Positions 20,866 through 29,668 are shown, numbered from the stretch's first letter. The stretch is 64,000 nucleotides of DNA from Trichaptum fuscoviolaceum (GCA_910574455.1 CAJSYZ010000007.1:248001-312000); one strand, 5' to 3'. Notes: a model not told the origin generated them from the letters alone. A program made the numbers and translations.

Positions 20866-21417
20866 TTAGTGAACGGGGCAATACCTGCAACAACTGCAGA
20901 CACAGATGGGGTCTTCGTCGTAAGCTACGAAGTGTCGATGCGGTGTTCCTGCGTGTCGAACGCGTCGGCCTATCCAGGGGACGTAGGGGAGGTCGAGGAG
21001 GATGTGTAGGGCTTGTAGAATCGGGGTGGCGTACTCTGGAGTGAAGAATGTGCGGCGGAGGACGAGGGTGGTGAGTTGGGGATGGGGATTGAGAGTCTTG
21101 AGTCGGCGGATGTTGATATAGTCGGAGTGGGAGGGGTCAAAGATATAGTGCCGAACGAGGTCGAAGGGACTGAGAGGGGGTAGAGTGGGAGAGGGCGGAG
21201 GGGAAGGGTAGTCGTTTTCCGGGTGTGCGGGTGTCAGTTGCGGGTGCCATGCTCCGTTTTGCCAATCGTTTGCATGATTGCCCCAGCCTGTTACCCAGAG
21301 GGGATCAATATCCTCAGCTGGTAGTAGAGGTCCGGGGTCAGTGGCTGCGAGGTTTTCTTCAGCGTCAAAAGGGGGCGCTTCGAACGTCGGAATAGGGGTG
21401 TCGAAGTTGAATGGCAT
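20866..21417 (-). CDS. Element E ORF-3 (about 183 aa), Cys-rich C-terminus
   Basis: I chose the ATG at 21417 (MPFNFDTPIP), which overlaps the end of ORF-2 by 53 nt; the frame is open further upstream to about 21639. A Pro/acidic N-terminal half is followed by a folded-looking segment (FDLVRHYIFDPSHSDYINIR, LVLRRTFFTPEYATPILQAL) and a tail rich in His and Cys (DEDPICVCSCCRYCPVH), possibly metal binding. No family recognised. Confidence 0.55.
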   Translation of the reverse strand: MPFNFDTPIPTFEAPPFDAEENLAATDPGPLLPAEDIDPLWVTGWGNHANDWQNGAWHPQLTPAHPENDYPSPPPSPTLPPLSPFDLVRHYIFDPSHSDYINIRRLKTLNPHPQLTTLVLRRTFFTPEYATPILQALHILLDLPYVPWIGRRVRHAGTPHRHFVAYDEDPICVCSCCRYCPVH

Positions 21418-21922
21418 GTCGAGTGGGGATGTTCTCTTTGTCTGAGTCCGGGTCGTCGGTAGTGTGACTGGTGAGTGATTCCGTGGAGGTAGTGGGACTA
21501 TATGCGGGAGAGAAAGGTTCCAAGGGCGGAGGGGATGTGGAATCTCTGGAAGTAGAAGTTTCGGAGGTCTGAACGGATGCCGGTTGCCGGTGAATGAATC
21601 GGAATCCATTCGGAAGTTGTACTGATCCTTCGAGGTCATTTGTCTTGACCATTTGAATTAGTATGTAGAGTCCTATCGAAAGGTGTGCCTGGTGTAGTGG
21701 AGTCGCATGGGTGAGAAGAGTATCGATGAAATCGATGAGGTGATTGAGCGGTGGAGTGTTGGGTTCTTCTTGTTGATGGATGAAATTGAATAGGTGGAAA
21801 ATGAGTGTGGGTTGACGGTTGGTCGGAGTTTCTGCTGCTAGTGTGCGAAGGTCATTAAGGATTTGTTCTTTGCTTATCTCCGTGGGTGGAGGGTCGTCAC
21901 GAAGGGGTTGTGGAGATGGCAT
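21365..21922 (-). CDS. Element E ORF-2 (about 185 aa)
   Basis: ATG at 21922 (MPSPQPLRDDPPPTEISKEQ) overlaps the last 26 nt of ORF-1. It holds a helix-rich middle (HLFNFIHQQEEPNTPPLNHL, LSIGLYILIQMVK) and a Ser/Thr/Pro-rich acidic C-terminus. The frame is also open upstream to 22039. No family recognised and no membrane segment. Confidence 0.55.
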   Translation of the reverse strand: MPSPQPLRDDPPPTEISKEQILNDLRTLAAETPTNRQPTLIFHLFNFIHQQEEPNTPPLNHLIDFIDTLLTHATPLHQAHLSIGLYILIQMVKTNDLEGSVQLPNGFRFIHRQPASVQTSETSTSRDSTSPPPLEPFSPAYSPTTSTESLTSHTTDDPDSDKENIPTRHAIQLRHPYSDVRSAPF

Positions 21923-22451
21923 CGGAGTAGGGCGGCGGCGGTTGATAGTGCGGTGTTGACGTGATAATGAACTGATTGTTCGGCCCATATCTGACTGTAA
22001 TCTCCGGGGTGTCTCTTCGATTAGATGAGGTGAATACAAATCGTTGAGAAAAGGTCCGATAGGGTCCTAGACCTTGGTCAATGCGTCGGAAAGACTCGTA
22101 AAGTAATTTCTGTGCAAGATCCTTGATTTCCGGTCGGATATCAAGTGAGAGGATGTATGCGCAGAAGTTAGCGAGGTCTGCTGGCTTGATCATCTTGCTA
22201 AGCGTTGGTGTCTGGTTGAGGCTGATATACTTCTTGAGAATTTGATGGATCGGAAGAATAACGGGTTGTTGTCTGATTCGGAGGTTTCTTTGAGTGGCGT
22301 CCTTAGTTTGTTCCGGATGCGGAATGAAATCAAATGCAAGTTCGGTCATTTGATCCTGTGTGCCTTCTTGTATTCGGACAGAAGTTCCTGTGTATTCTCC
22401 AGTGAGTGTTCGGGTATCCATTGGTTCTGTGATGTCGGGTATCCTAGCCAT
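21897..22451 (-). CDS. Element E ORF-1 (184 aa) overlapping the end of Pol, PPPY motif
   Basis: ATG at 22451 lies in the chromodomain codons of Pol, overlapping it by 106 nt in the -1 frame. A middle region looks helical (LANFCAYILSLDIRPEIKDL, AQKLLYESFRRIDQG). Near the C-terminus it has QPPPPYSDA, a PPxY motif of the type bound by Rsp5/NEDD4 WW domains (late-domain motif in retroviruses). No family recognised; the motif role is inference. Confidence 0.55.
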   Translation of the reverse strand: MARIPDITEPMDTRTLTGEYTGTSVRIQEGTQDQMTELAFDFIPHPEQTKDATQRNLRIRQQPVILPIHQILKKYISLNQTPTLSKMIKPADLANFCAYILSLDIRPEIKDLAQKLLYESFRRIDQGLGPYRTFSQRFVFTSSNRRDTPEITVRYGPNNQFIITSTPHYQPPPPYSDAISTTPS

Positions 22452-25400
22452 TTGACAAGATATTCACGCTTCTTCGGAGGTCCTCGGTGATTGAGTATCG
22501 CTTCAACTTCATATTCTTCTTCTCCTTCGATAAGTTCGGGTGGCGGTCGTGTGTAAGATGGTCCATGTTCGTCCGTTTCCTTGTGTGGAGTGAGAAGAGA
22601 AGCATGAAATACTGGATGTATTTTCCAATGCTCTGGTAGATCGAGTTGATAGACATTGTCCCTGAGCTTCTTGATGATCGTAAAGGGTCCTTCTCGTTTA
22701 GATTGGAATTTCGAAGGTAGTCCGGTGCGTCTGAGGTTCCTGGCTTCTAACCATACACTTTGTCCTTCTTCCAAGGGCTGGAAGTGTGATTCCTGTGTCT
22801 CACGCTGGAATTCTTGTGCGAGAGTTAGAGCTGCTTCGGCTTCGGTTCGGAGTTCCAATATATTGATTAAGCGAGTTTGGAGTGTGGGGATGTTACTGTC
22901 GATCTCGGATTTTTCCGTAGGAAATGACGTTGGGTCGTATCCCATGAGTAATCGGAAAGGGGTCTGCTCTGTGGTGGAATGCTTGCGATTGTTGTGAGTG
23001 AATTCCATCATTGGTATGTATCGTGACCAATGTTGGGGGTGGTTTGCTGCGTAAATTCGGAAGTATGCTTCGATCTCCTGGTTCGTTCGTTCTGCTTGTC
23101 CATCTGTTTGTGGGTGATATGCTGTAGACATAGCCTGCTTGATGTGCAGTAAGCGGCATAGCTGTCTGAATAGTGTCGATGCAAATTGGGGTCCACGATC
23201 TGAGATTATTTTCCTGGGTAATCCAAATCGTTTGTAGACGTTGTCGATGTAGAGTTGTGCTGTATCGAGTGCGGTGATCGTCTTGTTGCATGGGGTGAGT
23301 ACTATTGCCTTGGTGCAATCGTGGTCCACAATAACACATATGCTGTCATAGCCATTTGATTCCGGTAGATCGGTAATGAAATCAATATTGACTGTAGCAA
23401 AGGGGTATGTGTCTTTGTCTGCGACAATCGGGCTGAGCGGAGGTACAAGTGGATGGTGATTTATCTTCATCTGTTGGCAAATTGCGCATCCTTGCACATA
23501 TTTCGAAATGAACTGCTGCATGCGGGGCCAGTAGTAGGTGCGTCGAATCTGTTCCATCGTGTTTGCTATTCCTGGGTGATTTCGCGTGGGGAGGTCATGA
23601 TGAAGTTGTAAGATGTTTCTCATGATTTCCTTGTTCTTCGGAACATAGATCTTGTTCCTAAAGTGTACAAGGTTATCCTTGATTGAGAAGTCGGTCATCT
23701 TTGGTTTCGTGAGGGGGAGTTCTTTCTGAATGAGTGTCATTGCTTTCTGAATGTCGCCTGTTTCGAGTCGAATCTTGTCATGAAGTTCGTCAATGTCAAT
23801 GGTGTTTCGATCGTCATCGTCCTGTTCTTCTATTTCGGCTTCGAGTATTTCCATCTCTTGAATGAAAACCTTTTCTGGTAGAAGTGTAACTTCGTTGTTG
23901 AGTTCTCCTTCCGTTTTAAATTGGTCGGGTCTCCGGGAAAGGGCATCGGATTGGATCATGTGTTTTCCGGGGACTGCTTGGATTTGGAGGGGGTAACGTG
24001 AAAGTTCGTTCTGCCATCGGGCTTGTCGAGGGGTTAATCGTTGTGGTTGTCGCCAATAGGTTAGGTTCTTGTGATCACAATGTACTGTGATAACATGTGG
24101 GCTGCCTAATAGATAGTGTCGCCATGTCTGTAATGCGCGGATGATAGCAAATAGTTCCCTGTCGTATATTTGCCAGTTTCGTTGTGTTGGATTAAGTGCT
24201 TGGGAGATGTATCCAATTGGTCGTAATTGATTATCCTTGTCGAGTTGTCGTAGTACTGCACCAGTAGCTACGGCTGAAGCGTCGGTTTCGAGGTAGAATG
24301 GCTTGTTCGGGTCAGGTTGCATAAGGAGTGGTTGTTTTGAGAATAAGTCCTTGAGTGTTTGAAAAGCCTGTTGTTGTCGGTCGGTCCAAACGAATGGTAT
24401 GTTTTTGCGTTTTAGTTGATCGAGAGGTCGGCATATGGTGGCATAATGGGGAATGAATCGCCTGTAGAAGTTCGTAAATCCTGTAAATGATCGTATGTCT
24501 CGTAGATTCTTTGGTGTCGGCCAGTCAACTATTCCTTGTATCTTCGTCGGGTCAGTCTTGATCTGTGACTCGGAGATAATGTATCCTAGAAATGGGACTT
24601 CGGTCTGGTGGAATCGGCATTTGGCGGGTTTGAGATATAGCTTGTGTTTCTTGAGAACTTCGAAAACTTCGAGGGTATTCAAGATAAGTTGTTGCATAGT
24701 GGCGGCATGGATCATAATGTCGTCCATGTAAACAATACACTTGTTTTCGCGGATTTGCTTCGCAAGTATATCATTCATGAAACGTTGAAAGGTGGCGGGT
24801 GAATTGCATAGGCCAAAGAACATAACTGTCGGTTGAAAGTGTCCTTCTTCGCAGTTGAATGCGGCTTTCCATTGGTCTTCTTCCTTGATTCGAATGTTGT
24901 GGTATCCTTGTCGAATATCAAGGGTGGTGAAGTATTTGGATCCTTGGAGTTGATTCAATAGTGTCTGGGTGTTCGGTATCGGAAATCCATCGCGGATTGT
25001 ATGCTCGTTTAGATATCGATAATCCTGAATCGGTCGGAGGGTTCCATCTTTCTTGCTGATGAAGAATAATGGTGAGGCCATTGGTGATGCGGAGGGTTTA
25101 ATGAATCCTTTCTTGAGTAGGTCATTAATAAGATCACGGAGTATGGGTCTTTGGTGGTACGGAGTATTGTAGGTTTTGAAGATTTTCGGTATGAATGAGG
25201 GTTTCGTCTTGATTTCGTGATCATAAGGTCGTGCTGGTGGATATGTTTGGATTTCTTTTTCGGAGAAGATGTTGGCATAGGGCATATATTCCTTTGGGAT
25301 GTCGAGTTTTTCTGGTGGTGGTAGCTTCTGTTGTTTTTCTTGTTCCATTCGGGTTGAAATCGTAATCTTGTTTATGGTGATTGCATCGTTTCCCCAGTCT

Positions 25401-25783
25401 ATCTTTGGTTTAGCTTGTTTAAACCAAGGTAGACCTAGTATAACGTCGTCCTTTGGGATATGAGTGAGGTAGAAATGTGGTGAAAGAGTGTGGGGGTGTG
25501 TGATGTGGATTCGAGTTCGTTTGGTGACACTGCCTTCTGTGTTGAGTGTACCATCGGCGTTACTGACTAGTATGGGTTTGTCGATTTTCTGCGTTTTTAG
25601 TTTGAGTTTGTTGGCTAGTTTTGAGTTGATGAAATTGAGTTGTGCTCCGGTGTCGAGTAGAGCTGAGAGTGTGTGAGGTTGTCCGTTAATGAGTACCGTG
25701 ATGGGTATGCGAAAAGAGCGAGTGTTTCCGTTGATAGTGATAGTGTTGAGTTGAATCGGATTAACCAACTCGGAGTTGATCAA
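22346..25783 (-). CDS. pol: Pol polyprotein of element E (intact, about 1,145 aa)
   Basis: The frame opens with TGG at 25792 after a TGA and has no initiator ATG, so it must be reached from gag by -1 frameshift. Order: protease (LLDTGAQLNFI, residues about 43-53), RT (FISKKDGTLRPIQDYR; YMDD near residue 352), RNase H (LETDASAVATGAVLRQ), integrase zinc module (HHD..NHPG..CAICQQMK), core (NIDFITDLP; HPQTDGQAERTNQE) and a C-terminal chromodomain (YEVEAILNHR..YLVKWLGYPTSQNQW). All catalytic motifs appear intact. Confidence 0.96.
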   Translation of the reverse strand: MINSELVNPIQLNTITINGNTRSFRIPITVLINGQPHTLSALLDTGAQLNFINSKLANKLKLKTQKIDKPILVSNADGTLNTEGSVTKRTRIHITHPHTLSPHFYLTHIPKDDVILGLPWFKQAKPKIDWGNDAITINKITISTRMEQEKQQKLPPPEKLDIPKEYMPYANIFSEKEIQTYPPARPYDHEIKTKPSFIPKIFKTYNTPYHQRPILRDLINDLLKKGFIKPSASPMASPLFFISKKDGTLRPIQDYRYLNEHTIRDGFPIPNTQTLLNQLQGSKYFTTLDIRQGYHNIRIKEEDQWKAAFNCEEGHFQPTVMFFGLCNSPATFQRFMNDILAKQIRENKCIVYMDDIMIHAATMQQLILNTLEVFEVLKKHKLYLKPAKCRFHQTEVPFLGYIISESQIKTDPTKIQGIVDWPTPKNLRDIRSFTGFTNFYRRFIPHYATICRPLDQLKRKNIPFVWTDRQQQAFQTLKDLFSKQPLLMQPDPNKPFYLETDASAVATGAVLRQLDKDNQLRPIGYISQALNPTQRNWQIYDRELFAIIRALQTWRHYLLGSPHVITVHCDHKNLTYWRQPQRLTPRQARWQNELSRYPLQIQAVPGKHMIQSDALSRRPDQFKTEGELNNEVTLLPEKVFIQEMEILEAEIEEQDDDDRNTIDIDELHDKIRLETGDIQKAMTLIQKELPLTKPKMTDFSIKDNLVHFRNKIYVPKNKEIMRNILQLHHDLPTRNHPGIANTMEQIRRTYYWPRMQQFISKYVQGCAICQQMKINHHPLVPPLSPIVADKDTYPFATVNIDFITDLPESNGYDSICVIVDHDCTKAIVLTPCNKTITALDTAQLYIDNVYKRFGLPRKIISDRGPQFASTLFRQLCRLLHIKQAMSTAYHPQTDGQAERTNQEIEAYFRIYAANHPQHWSRYIPMMEFTHNNRKHSTTEQTPFRLLMGYDPTSFPTEKSEIDSNIPTLQTRLINILELRTEAEAALTLAQEFQRETQESHFQPLEEGQSVWLEARNLRRTGLPSKFQSKREGPFTIIKKLRDNVYQLDLPEHWKIHPVFHASLLTPHKETDEHGPSYTRPPPELIEGEEEYEVEAILNHRGPPKKREYLVKWLGYPTSQNQWIPEHSLENTQELLSEYKKAHRIK

Positions 25784-27963
25784 AAATTTCCATCATCATC
25801 GTCAAAATCGTCGTTGTCATCATTGGGATCGGGCATTTCGTCTAGCATGTTGAACAATGCTTCCTGTTCCTGTCCATTGAGGTCTGTCATCATTTCATGG
25901 ATCTGGATTGCGCGTTCAGCAATCAAATCGTCCGGGTCATCGGGTTCTTCGTCAAGTTCCATCGAGTTGATGTTTTGCTTCTTGAATCGTCCATTGTTTC
26001 GTCTGAAGTTGTTCTGGAATTTCCTTGGGGATTTTCCTGAGCTTCGGAACTTCGAGGTGCGTGCGGGACGCGAAGGGCATTTGTTTGCAAAATGTCCTGC
26101 CTTCTTGCAGTAGAAACAGAGTCCATCTGCTTGCGCTTTCTTCTTTTCCTCGGGCGTAAGCTTGTTGAAGTACATCGCGTAGAGCTTGAATGATTCTTCC
26201 AAATTTTCTGGTTCCTCGGGTTGGTCTGATTCGGGTTCAGAATCTATGTCCATTTCGTTGAGTCGTCGTCTGCGAAATTTGTTGAATCGAGGTCGATTGT
26301 ATGATGATTGTCCATAACGGTTGCGGAGTCGATTGAACGGGCGGTTGTCCTGATAGATCTCCTCGTATGATTTTCCTATCTTCCTGGCTGCTTCGTAGTA
26401 TGGTGCCATTATCTTTATTCCATTGTCTGGAACTGGTATGTCCTTCTGAAGTAGTGCGGTTCGCGTATGTCGTAGTAATCCATTCTTGAACATGGAAAAG
26501 AGTACTGTGAAGTCGGTAATGTTTGCTTCACGTGCGAGTCGCTGGAAGTTATGAATGTAATCGTCGATTTTGTCCGTAGGTGCTTGCTTAAGGCTAGAGA
26601 GTTCCTTGAATGCGTCGGCGATGTAATCGGTTGAGATGAAATGTGACTTGAATTTGTCCACAAATTGTTGCCAAGTCATAACCCATTGTGCATTGTCCTG
26701 TTCGTCTTTAACATTCTTTGCAAAGATTGCAGCGGGTCCTTCAGTGCAAAAGGAGAGTGCAAATCGTATTTTGCGTTGATCGGTTGCATAGTCCAAATCG
26801 TTAAGTGCCAAGTAGTTTTCAACAAGGCTAAGCCATCGGCTAGCTTCGCTTCGTTTACCGGTAAAGTTAAAAGGTTTGTTTGCTCCGGTGCCTCGTGGTT
26901 GATGGTCTGCTTGATCGGCCATTTCGACTATTACTGGGGTTCCTGGGGGTGTAGGTGACGGTGGGGGTGGGGGTGGCTGTGGAAGGTTTTCCTGATCGGG
27001 GTGTTCGTTGTTTTCCAGAATGGGTACAGGTGAGCTTCGGTTACTATTGTTGGCGTTAACCGATGTAGATCCTGCGGCTGAGTGTGCAGATCCTTCGGCG
27101 GTGTGTGCCGTGTGCTCGGCTTCGGTGTCTTCCGAATCTTCTGAGTCTTCTTCTGAACTTTCTTCTTCAGATTCTCGTCTGCGCCTTCTTAGTTCTCTTT
27201 CCTCTTTCTCTAGTTGCTCGAGAGTGAGGATAGTTTGTGTCTCCTGCGAAGTGTAGTTCTTGGGAGGTGGAGTCCAAGTGGGTATCCAAGTTGCGCCTTC
27301 TTCAAGTCTGGTGTCAATGCGAAGTCCTTCAAATTGTCCTACAAGTTCTTCGTCGTTGTCCTTTGCCTTGCCTTGGGATTTGGGTTCTGGTTCTTCGGAT
27401 TCGAGTTTAGAAACAGGTGCAGGTGTTTCAACCTTCGGTTGGGTGAATGTGAGGAGTGGGGAGGTTTGTTCAGCTTTAGGTGCTGCTGCTGCTGCGTAAG
27501 ATAATGAGGGTAGTGCTGTCGATTCAGCGGGTGGTGCTTCGGTTTTAGCTGGTGGTGCTTCTGGTTGAGTAGTGGTTAATGGCGAGTGTTGTGAAGGAGC
27601 GGGTGATGCGAGTTGAGAAGAAACAACTCTGGGTGAGTTAAGTCGACTGCCTGTTCTCGATGTTCTTGCAAGTATCTGGTCGATTTCTTCCTGACTGGGT
27701 TCGATTCCTGCGTACCAAGTATTAACCTGTTTGTAGTATGTGGTCGGGTTCTTGATTGTATGCGAGATTGCTCTCCAGGTGTCGTGTCCTGAGTGAAAAT
27801 GAAGGTAGACTTTTCTTCTGGATTTGTCAAGTCTGTACCAGGCTCGGTTTACTGGGTCAAATTCGGCGTTTTCTGGGCGGGTAACTCCAACGGGTACTTG
27901 TGCTGCTATGGGTACGTATTTTCCTGGGACTGGTGGTCTGTCTTTTGGCGCCAGTTTAACGAG
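25780..27963 (-). CDS. gag: Gag of element E with in-frame N-terminal extension
   Basis: The first ATG of the conventional Gag is at 26922 (MADQADHQPRGTGANKPFNF), giving 380 aa with capsid region (WQQFVDKFKSHFIS) and CCHC knuckle CFYCKKAGHFANKC. The same frame is open 347 codons further upstream to 27963, with a block homologous to element D (AEFDPVNRAWYRLDKS) and a long Pro/Glu/Ser linker, but no Met. The frame ends with an acidic run (DDNDDFDDDDGNF) at TGA 25780. The upstream part is probably translated, since element D conserves it. Confidence 0.85.
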   Translation of the reverse strand, partial: LVKLAPKDRPPVPGKYVPIAAQVPVGVTRPENAEFDPVNRAWYRLDKSRRKVYLHFHSGHDTWRAISHTIKNPTTYYKQVNTWYAGIEPSQEEIDQILARTSRTGSRLNSPRVVSSQLASPAPSQHSPLTTTQPEAPPAKTEAPPAESTALPSLSYAAAAAPKAEQTSPLLTFTQPKVETPAPVSKLESEEPEPKSQGKAKDNDEELVGQFEGLRIDTRLEEGATWIPTWTPPPKNYTSQETQTILTLEQLEKEERELRRRRRESEEESSEEDSEDSEDTEAEHTAHTAEGSAHSAAGSTSVNANNSNRSSPVPILENNEHPDQENLPQPPPPPPSPTPPGTPVIVEMADQADHQPRGTGANKPFNFTGKRSEASRWLSLVENYLALNDLDYATDQRKIRFALSFCTEGPAAIFAKNVKDEQDNAQWVMTWQQFVDKFKSHFISTDYIADAFKELSSLKQAPTDKIDDYIHNFQRLAREANITDFTVLFSMFKNGLLRHTRTALLQKDIPVPDNGIKIMAPYYEAARKIGKSYEEIYQDNRPFNRLRNRYGQSSYNRPRFNKFRRRRLNEMDIDSEPESDQPEEPENLEESFKLYAMYFNKLTPEEKKKAQADGLCFYCKKAGHFANKCPSRPARTSKFRSSGKSPRKFQNNFRRNNGRFKKQNINSMELDEEPDDPDDLIAERAIQIHEMMTDLNGQEQEALFNMLDEMPDPNDDNDDFDDDDGNF
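25783..25789 (-). promoter_or_regulatory. Probable -1 frameshift site, element E (AAATTTT)
   Basis: Gag ends GGA AAT TTT TGA. Slipping back one base on A AAT TTT gives TTG ATC AAC, the pol frame. A TGA four codons upstream in the pol frame (25795-25793) rules out independent initiation further upstream. Confidence 0.8.
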
Positions 27964-27965
27964 TT

Positions 27966-27983
27966 ACTGAATTTTAATTCAGT
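27966..27983 (-). promoter_or_regulatory. Palindrome spanning two in-frame stops between ORF-b and gag-precursor
   Basis: ACTGAATT-AA-AATTCAGT: 8-bp arms with a two-base loop. ORF-b ends in TGA within the left arm; TAA ends the spacer at the right arm. ORF-b and the gag-precursor are in the same frame on either side. It could serve stop readthrough or reinitiation; that is inference. Confidence 0.4.
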
Positions 27984-28578
27984 TGGTGTCTTCGTTTGCT
28001 GGGGGAGTCGGAGTAACGGTTCGGCTTCCTTCTTCGGTTTCAACAGGAGGTGGAGTGATGGATCGGATGGATGCTTCGAGAGGTGGGCTGGCAACTCGGG
28101 TGGGTGGTTCAGAGTGTAGTAGGTAACAAATACACTTCCGTATTTCGGTTGCAACGTCCTGGGGTTGTCCGGGCCAATAAACGATTGATGTGAGGTTCAA
28201 GAGGGTTTCTCTTTCGGAGAAATGATCAATGGCGTTGTCAACTTTGGTGTGGCAGATTCCAATAAGGCCTTTACGAAGGTAACAGTCGGGGATGTATGGC
28301 TTTCCTTCAAACCAAAAGATGCCGTGTCGGTAGATCCAATTAGTGGGGTCGTGTCGTATGGAGTGTAGACGGAGTTGTAGGTATTGTAGGTCGTATTTGG
28401 AGTTCTGTTGAATCGGATGAACTAATGCACTGTTGACAAGGTGCTGATAGTTGTCTTCAATTAGTTGGTCGAAGTTGGGGGCGGGAGCGGGAGCTTGATT
28501 CGCCAGATTGATTAATCGGTTGTTGTAATGTATTCCTGAGTCGTCTTCCTGTCCTTTGGAAAGTTTGTCTGAGGTTTC
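27979..28578 (-). CDS. Element E ORF-b: second integrase-type zinc module, Met-less
   Basis: Open from 28578 (just after TAG) to TGA 27979, 199 codons without any Met. It overlaps ORF-a by 122 nt in its +1 frame, as in element D. The core reads GIFWFEGKPYIPDCYLRKGL, CHTKVDNAIDHF, IVYWPGQPQDVATEIRKCIC. This follows the integrase zinc module of E's own Pol (HFRNKIYVPKN.., HHD..NHPG, YYWPRMQQF, CAIC). His spacing is altered and the Cys pair is C-x-C. A Pro/Thr-rich tail follows. It may be a duplicated module reused before gag. Confidence 0.6.
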   Translation of the reverse strand, partial: ETSDKLSKGQEDDSGIHYNNRLINLANQAPAPAPNFDQLIEDNYQHLVNSALVHPIQQNSKYDLQYLQLRLHSIRHDPTNWIYRHGIFWFEGKPYIPDCYLRKGLIGICHTKVDNAIDHFSERETLLNLTSIVYWPGQPQDVATEIRKCICYLLHSEPPTRVASPPLEASIRSITPPPVETEEGSRTVTPTPPANEDTN

Positions 28579-29077
28579 CTAAAGTTCTGGAAGGTCCTGG
28601 AGCGGGTGTGGGAGTTCGTTCGGACGTTCGAAGTTGAGGCAAGGGACGTAGGGCTTGTTCTACGCTTGGGGGTGTAGTGATTGGAGGGTTGGAGTGATTC
28701 GGAGTCACGGGAGGTAGTAATCTGTTGTGCTCAGATACTTCGTTCCAATGGTGGCTTGGGTTCTCGAAATCTGTTCCTTCCTCGGCGGAGTATGCGTAGG
28801 TTTCCTGAGTAACGGTGGGTTCTAATCGAGGGGGTACAAGTTGATCGTAGAGGCTTTTGTTATCTTCTTGTGTTCGATGTTCGTACTCGGAGTAGTCCTG
28901 TGGGTCTGTCCTACTTTCGTCAAGTTCGGAGGGGTTATGAGGGGGTGTGTCGGATTGGTATGAAGTGGGTTGTAAGTCGTAGATGGAGACGGGGTTAAGG
29001 ATGTTGATCCTTAGTACGCCTGCCAACGGTAGTTCCGTGCGATCGGCGAGTAGTATAGTAATCCTCAGGTTGGGCAC
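28457..29077 (-). CDS. Element E ORF-a (about 206 aa)
   Basis: First frame after the leader. It starts at GTG 29077 (VPNLRITILLADRTELPLAG) in a frame open four codons more, without ATG. It is shared with element D, with similar length, the same start, the block FENPSHHW..HNRLLPPVTP and an Arg-rich end (RQTFQRTGRRLRN). The body is acidic and Pro/Ser-rich. Not recognised as any family. Confidence 0.6.
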   Translation of the reverse strand: MPNLRITILLADRTELPLAGVLRINILNPVSIYDLQPTSYQSDTPPHNPSELDESRTDPQDYSEYEHRTQEDNKSLYDQLVPPRLEPTVTQETYAYSAEEGTDFENPSHHWNEVSEHNRLLPPVTPNHSNPPITTPPSVEQALRPLPQLRTSERTPTPAPGPSRTLGNLRQTFQRTGRRLRNTLQQPINQSGESSSRSRPQLRPTN

Positions 29078-29668
29078 TTCCTCGGGTTATCAACCCTTTG
29101 AGCTACAAGAGTATGCGTGAGTGATATTAACGTCTTCGGATACCTTGTCCTTTCTGTCTTCCTAGGTTCGCTGGATAATCTGTTTCGATGTTCACCGTGT
29201 ATTGCTGTCGTCAACGAGTGAGGGTATGCTTGTCTTCCGGCTGTTGCAGTTTCTGTGGTGGATGAGACCTTTCCCCTGCTTCCTTCTTCTCTTCAAGTTA
29301 CGTTGGACGTGGCTAAGCTGCTTGAATGGGTCGCGATCCTCTGCTTCACGCTATCACCAACCAAACGCGTAACAAGGACCGTAAATTCTGTCGTGAACCT
29401 GCTTAATTTCTGCGATTACTTGTCTGTCGCTTCCTTCCAAGTATAGCACTGTATGCTTGGTGTATTCGATCATACTGTTGTTTGTATTCCTTTCGTTCCT
29501 AGTTGATAGTTAGTAGACAAGGGCCAGTTGTAATACTTAACCGTCAGTATTCCGGATTGGAATGCGTAGGGTGTACCGATTTATTCTGCTGTAGAATGTG
29601 GTAGAGCGTAGAGGGGGTTTGTTTCGGAGTTGAGATCAATCTCAGATGAGAAAGAAGTCAATCCTAAT
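29078..29668 (-). other. 5' leader and primer site of element E
   Basis: About 590 nt without a long frame, sharing several blocks with the element D leader. The primer site AGGATTGACTT (29665-29655) starts three bases inside the LTR and is complementary to the LTR segment AAGTCAATCCT (29845-29835). Confidence 0.7.

Noticed and set aside
19955..22451. An env gene in element E
   Set aside because: None of the four frames shows a signal peptide, membrane segment or furin-type site.
29080..29115. tRNA gene suggested by GTAGCTCAAAGGG in the leaders of D and E
   Set aside because: No acceptor stem, anticodon arm or T arm can be formed around it.
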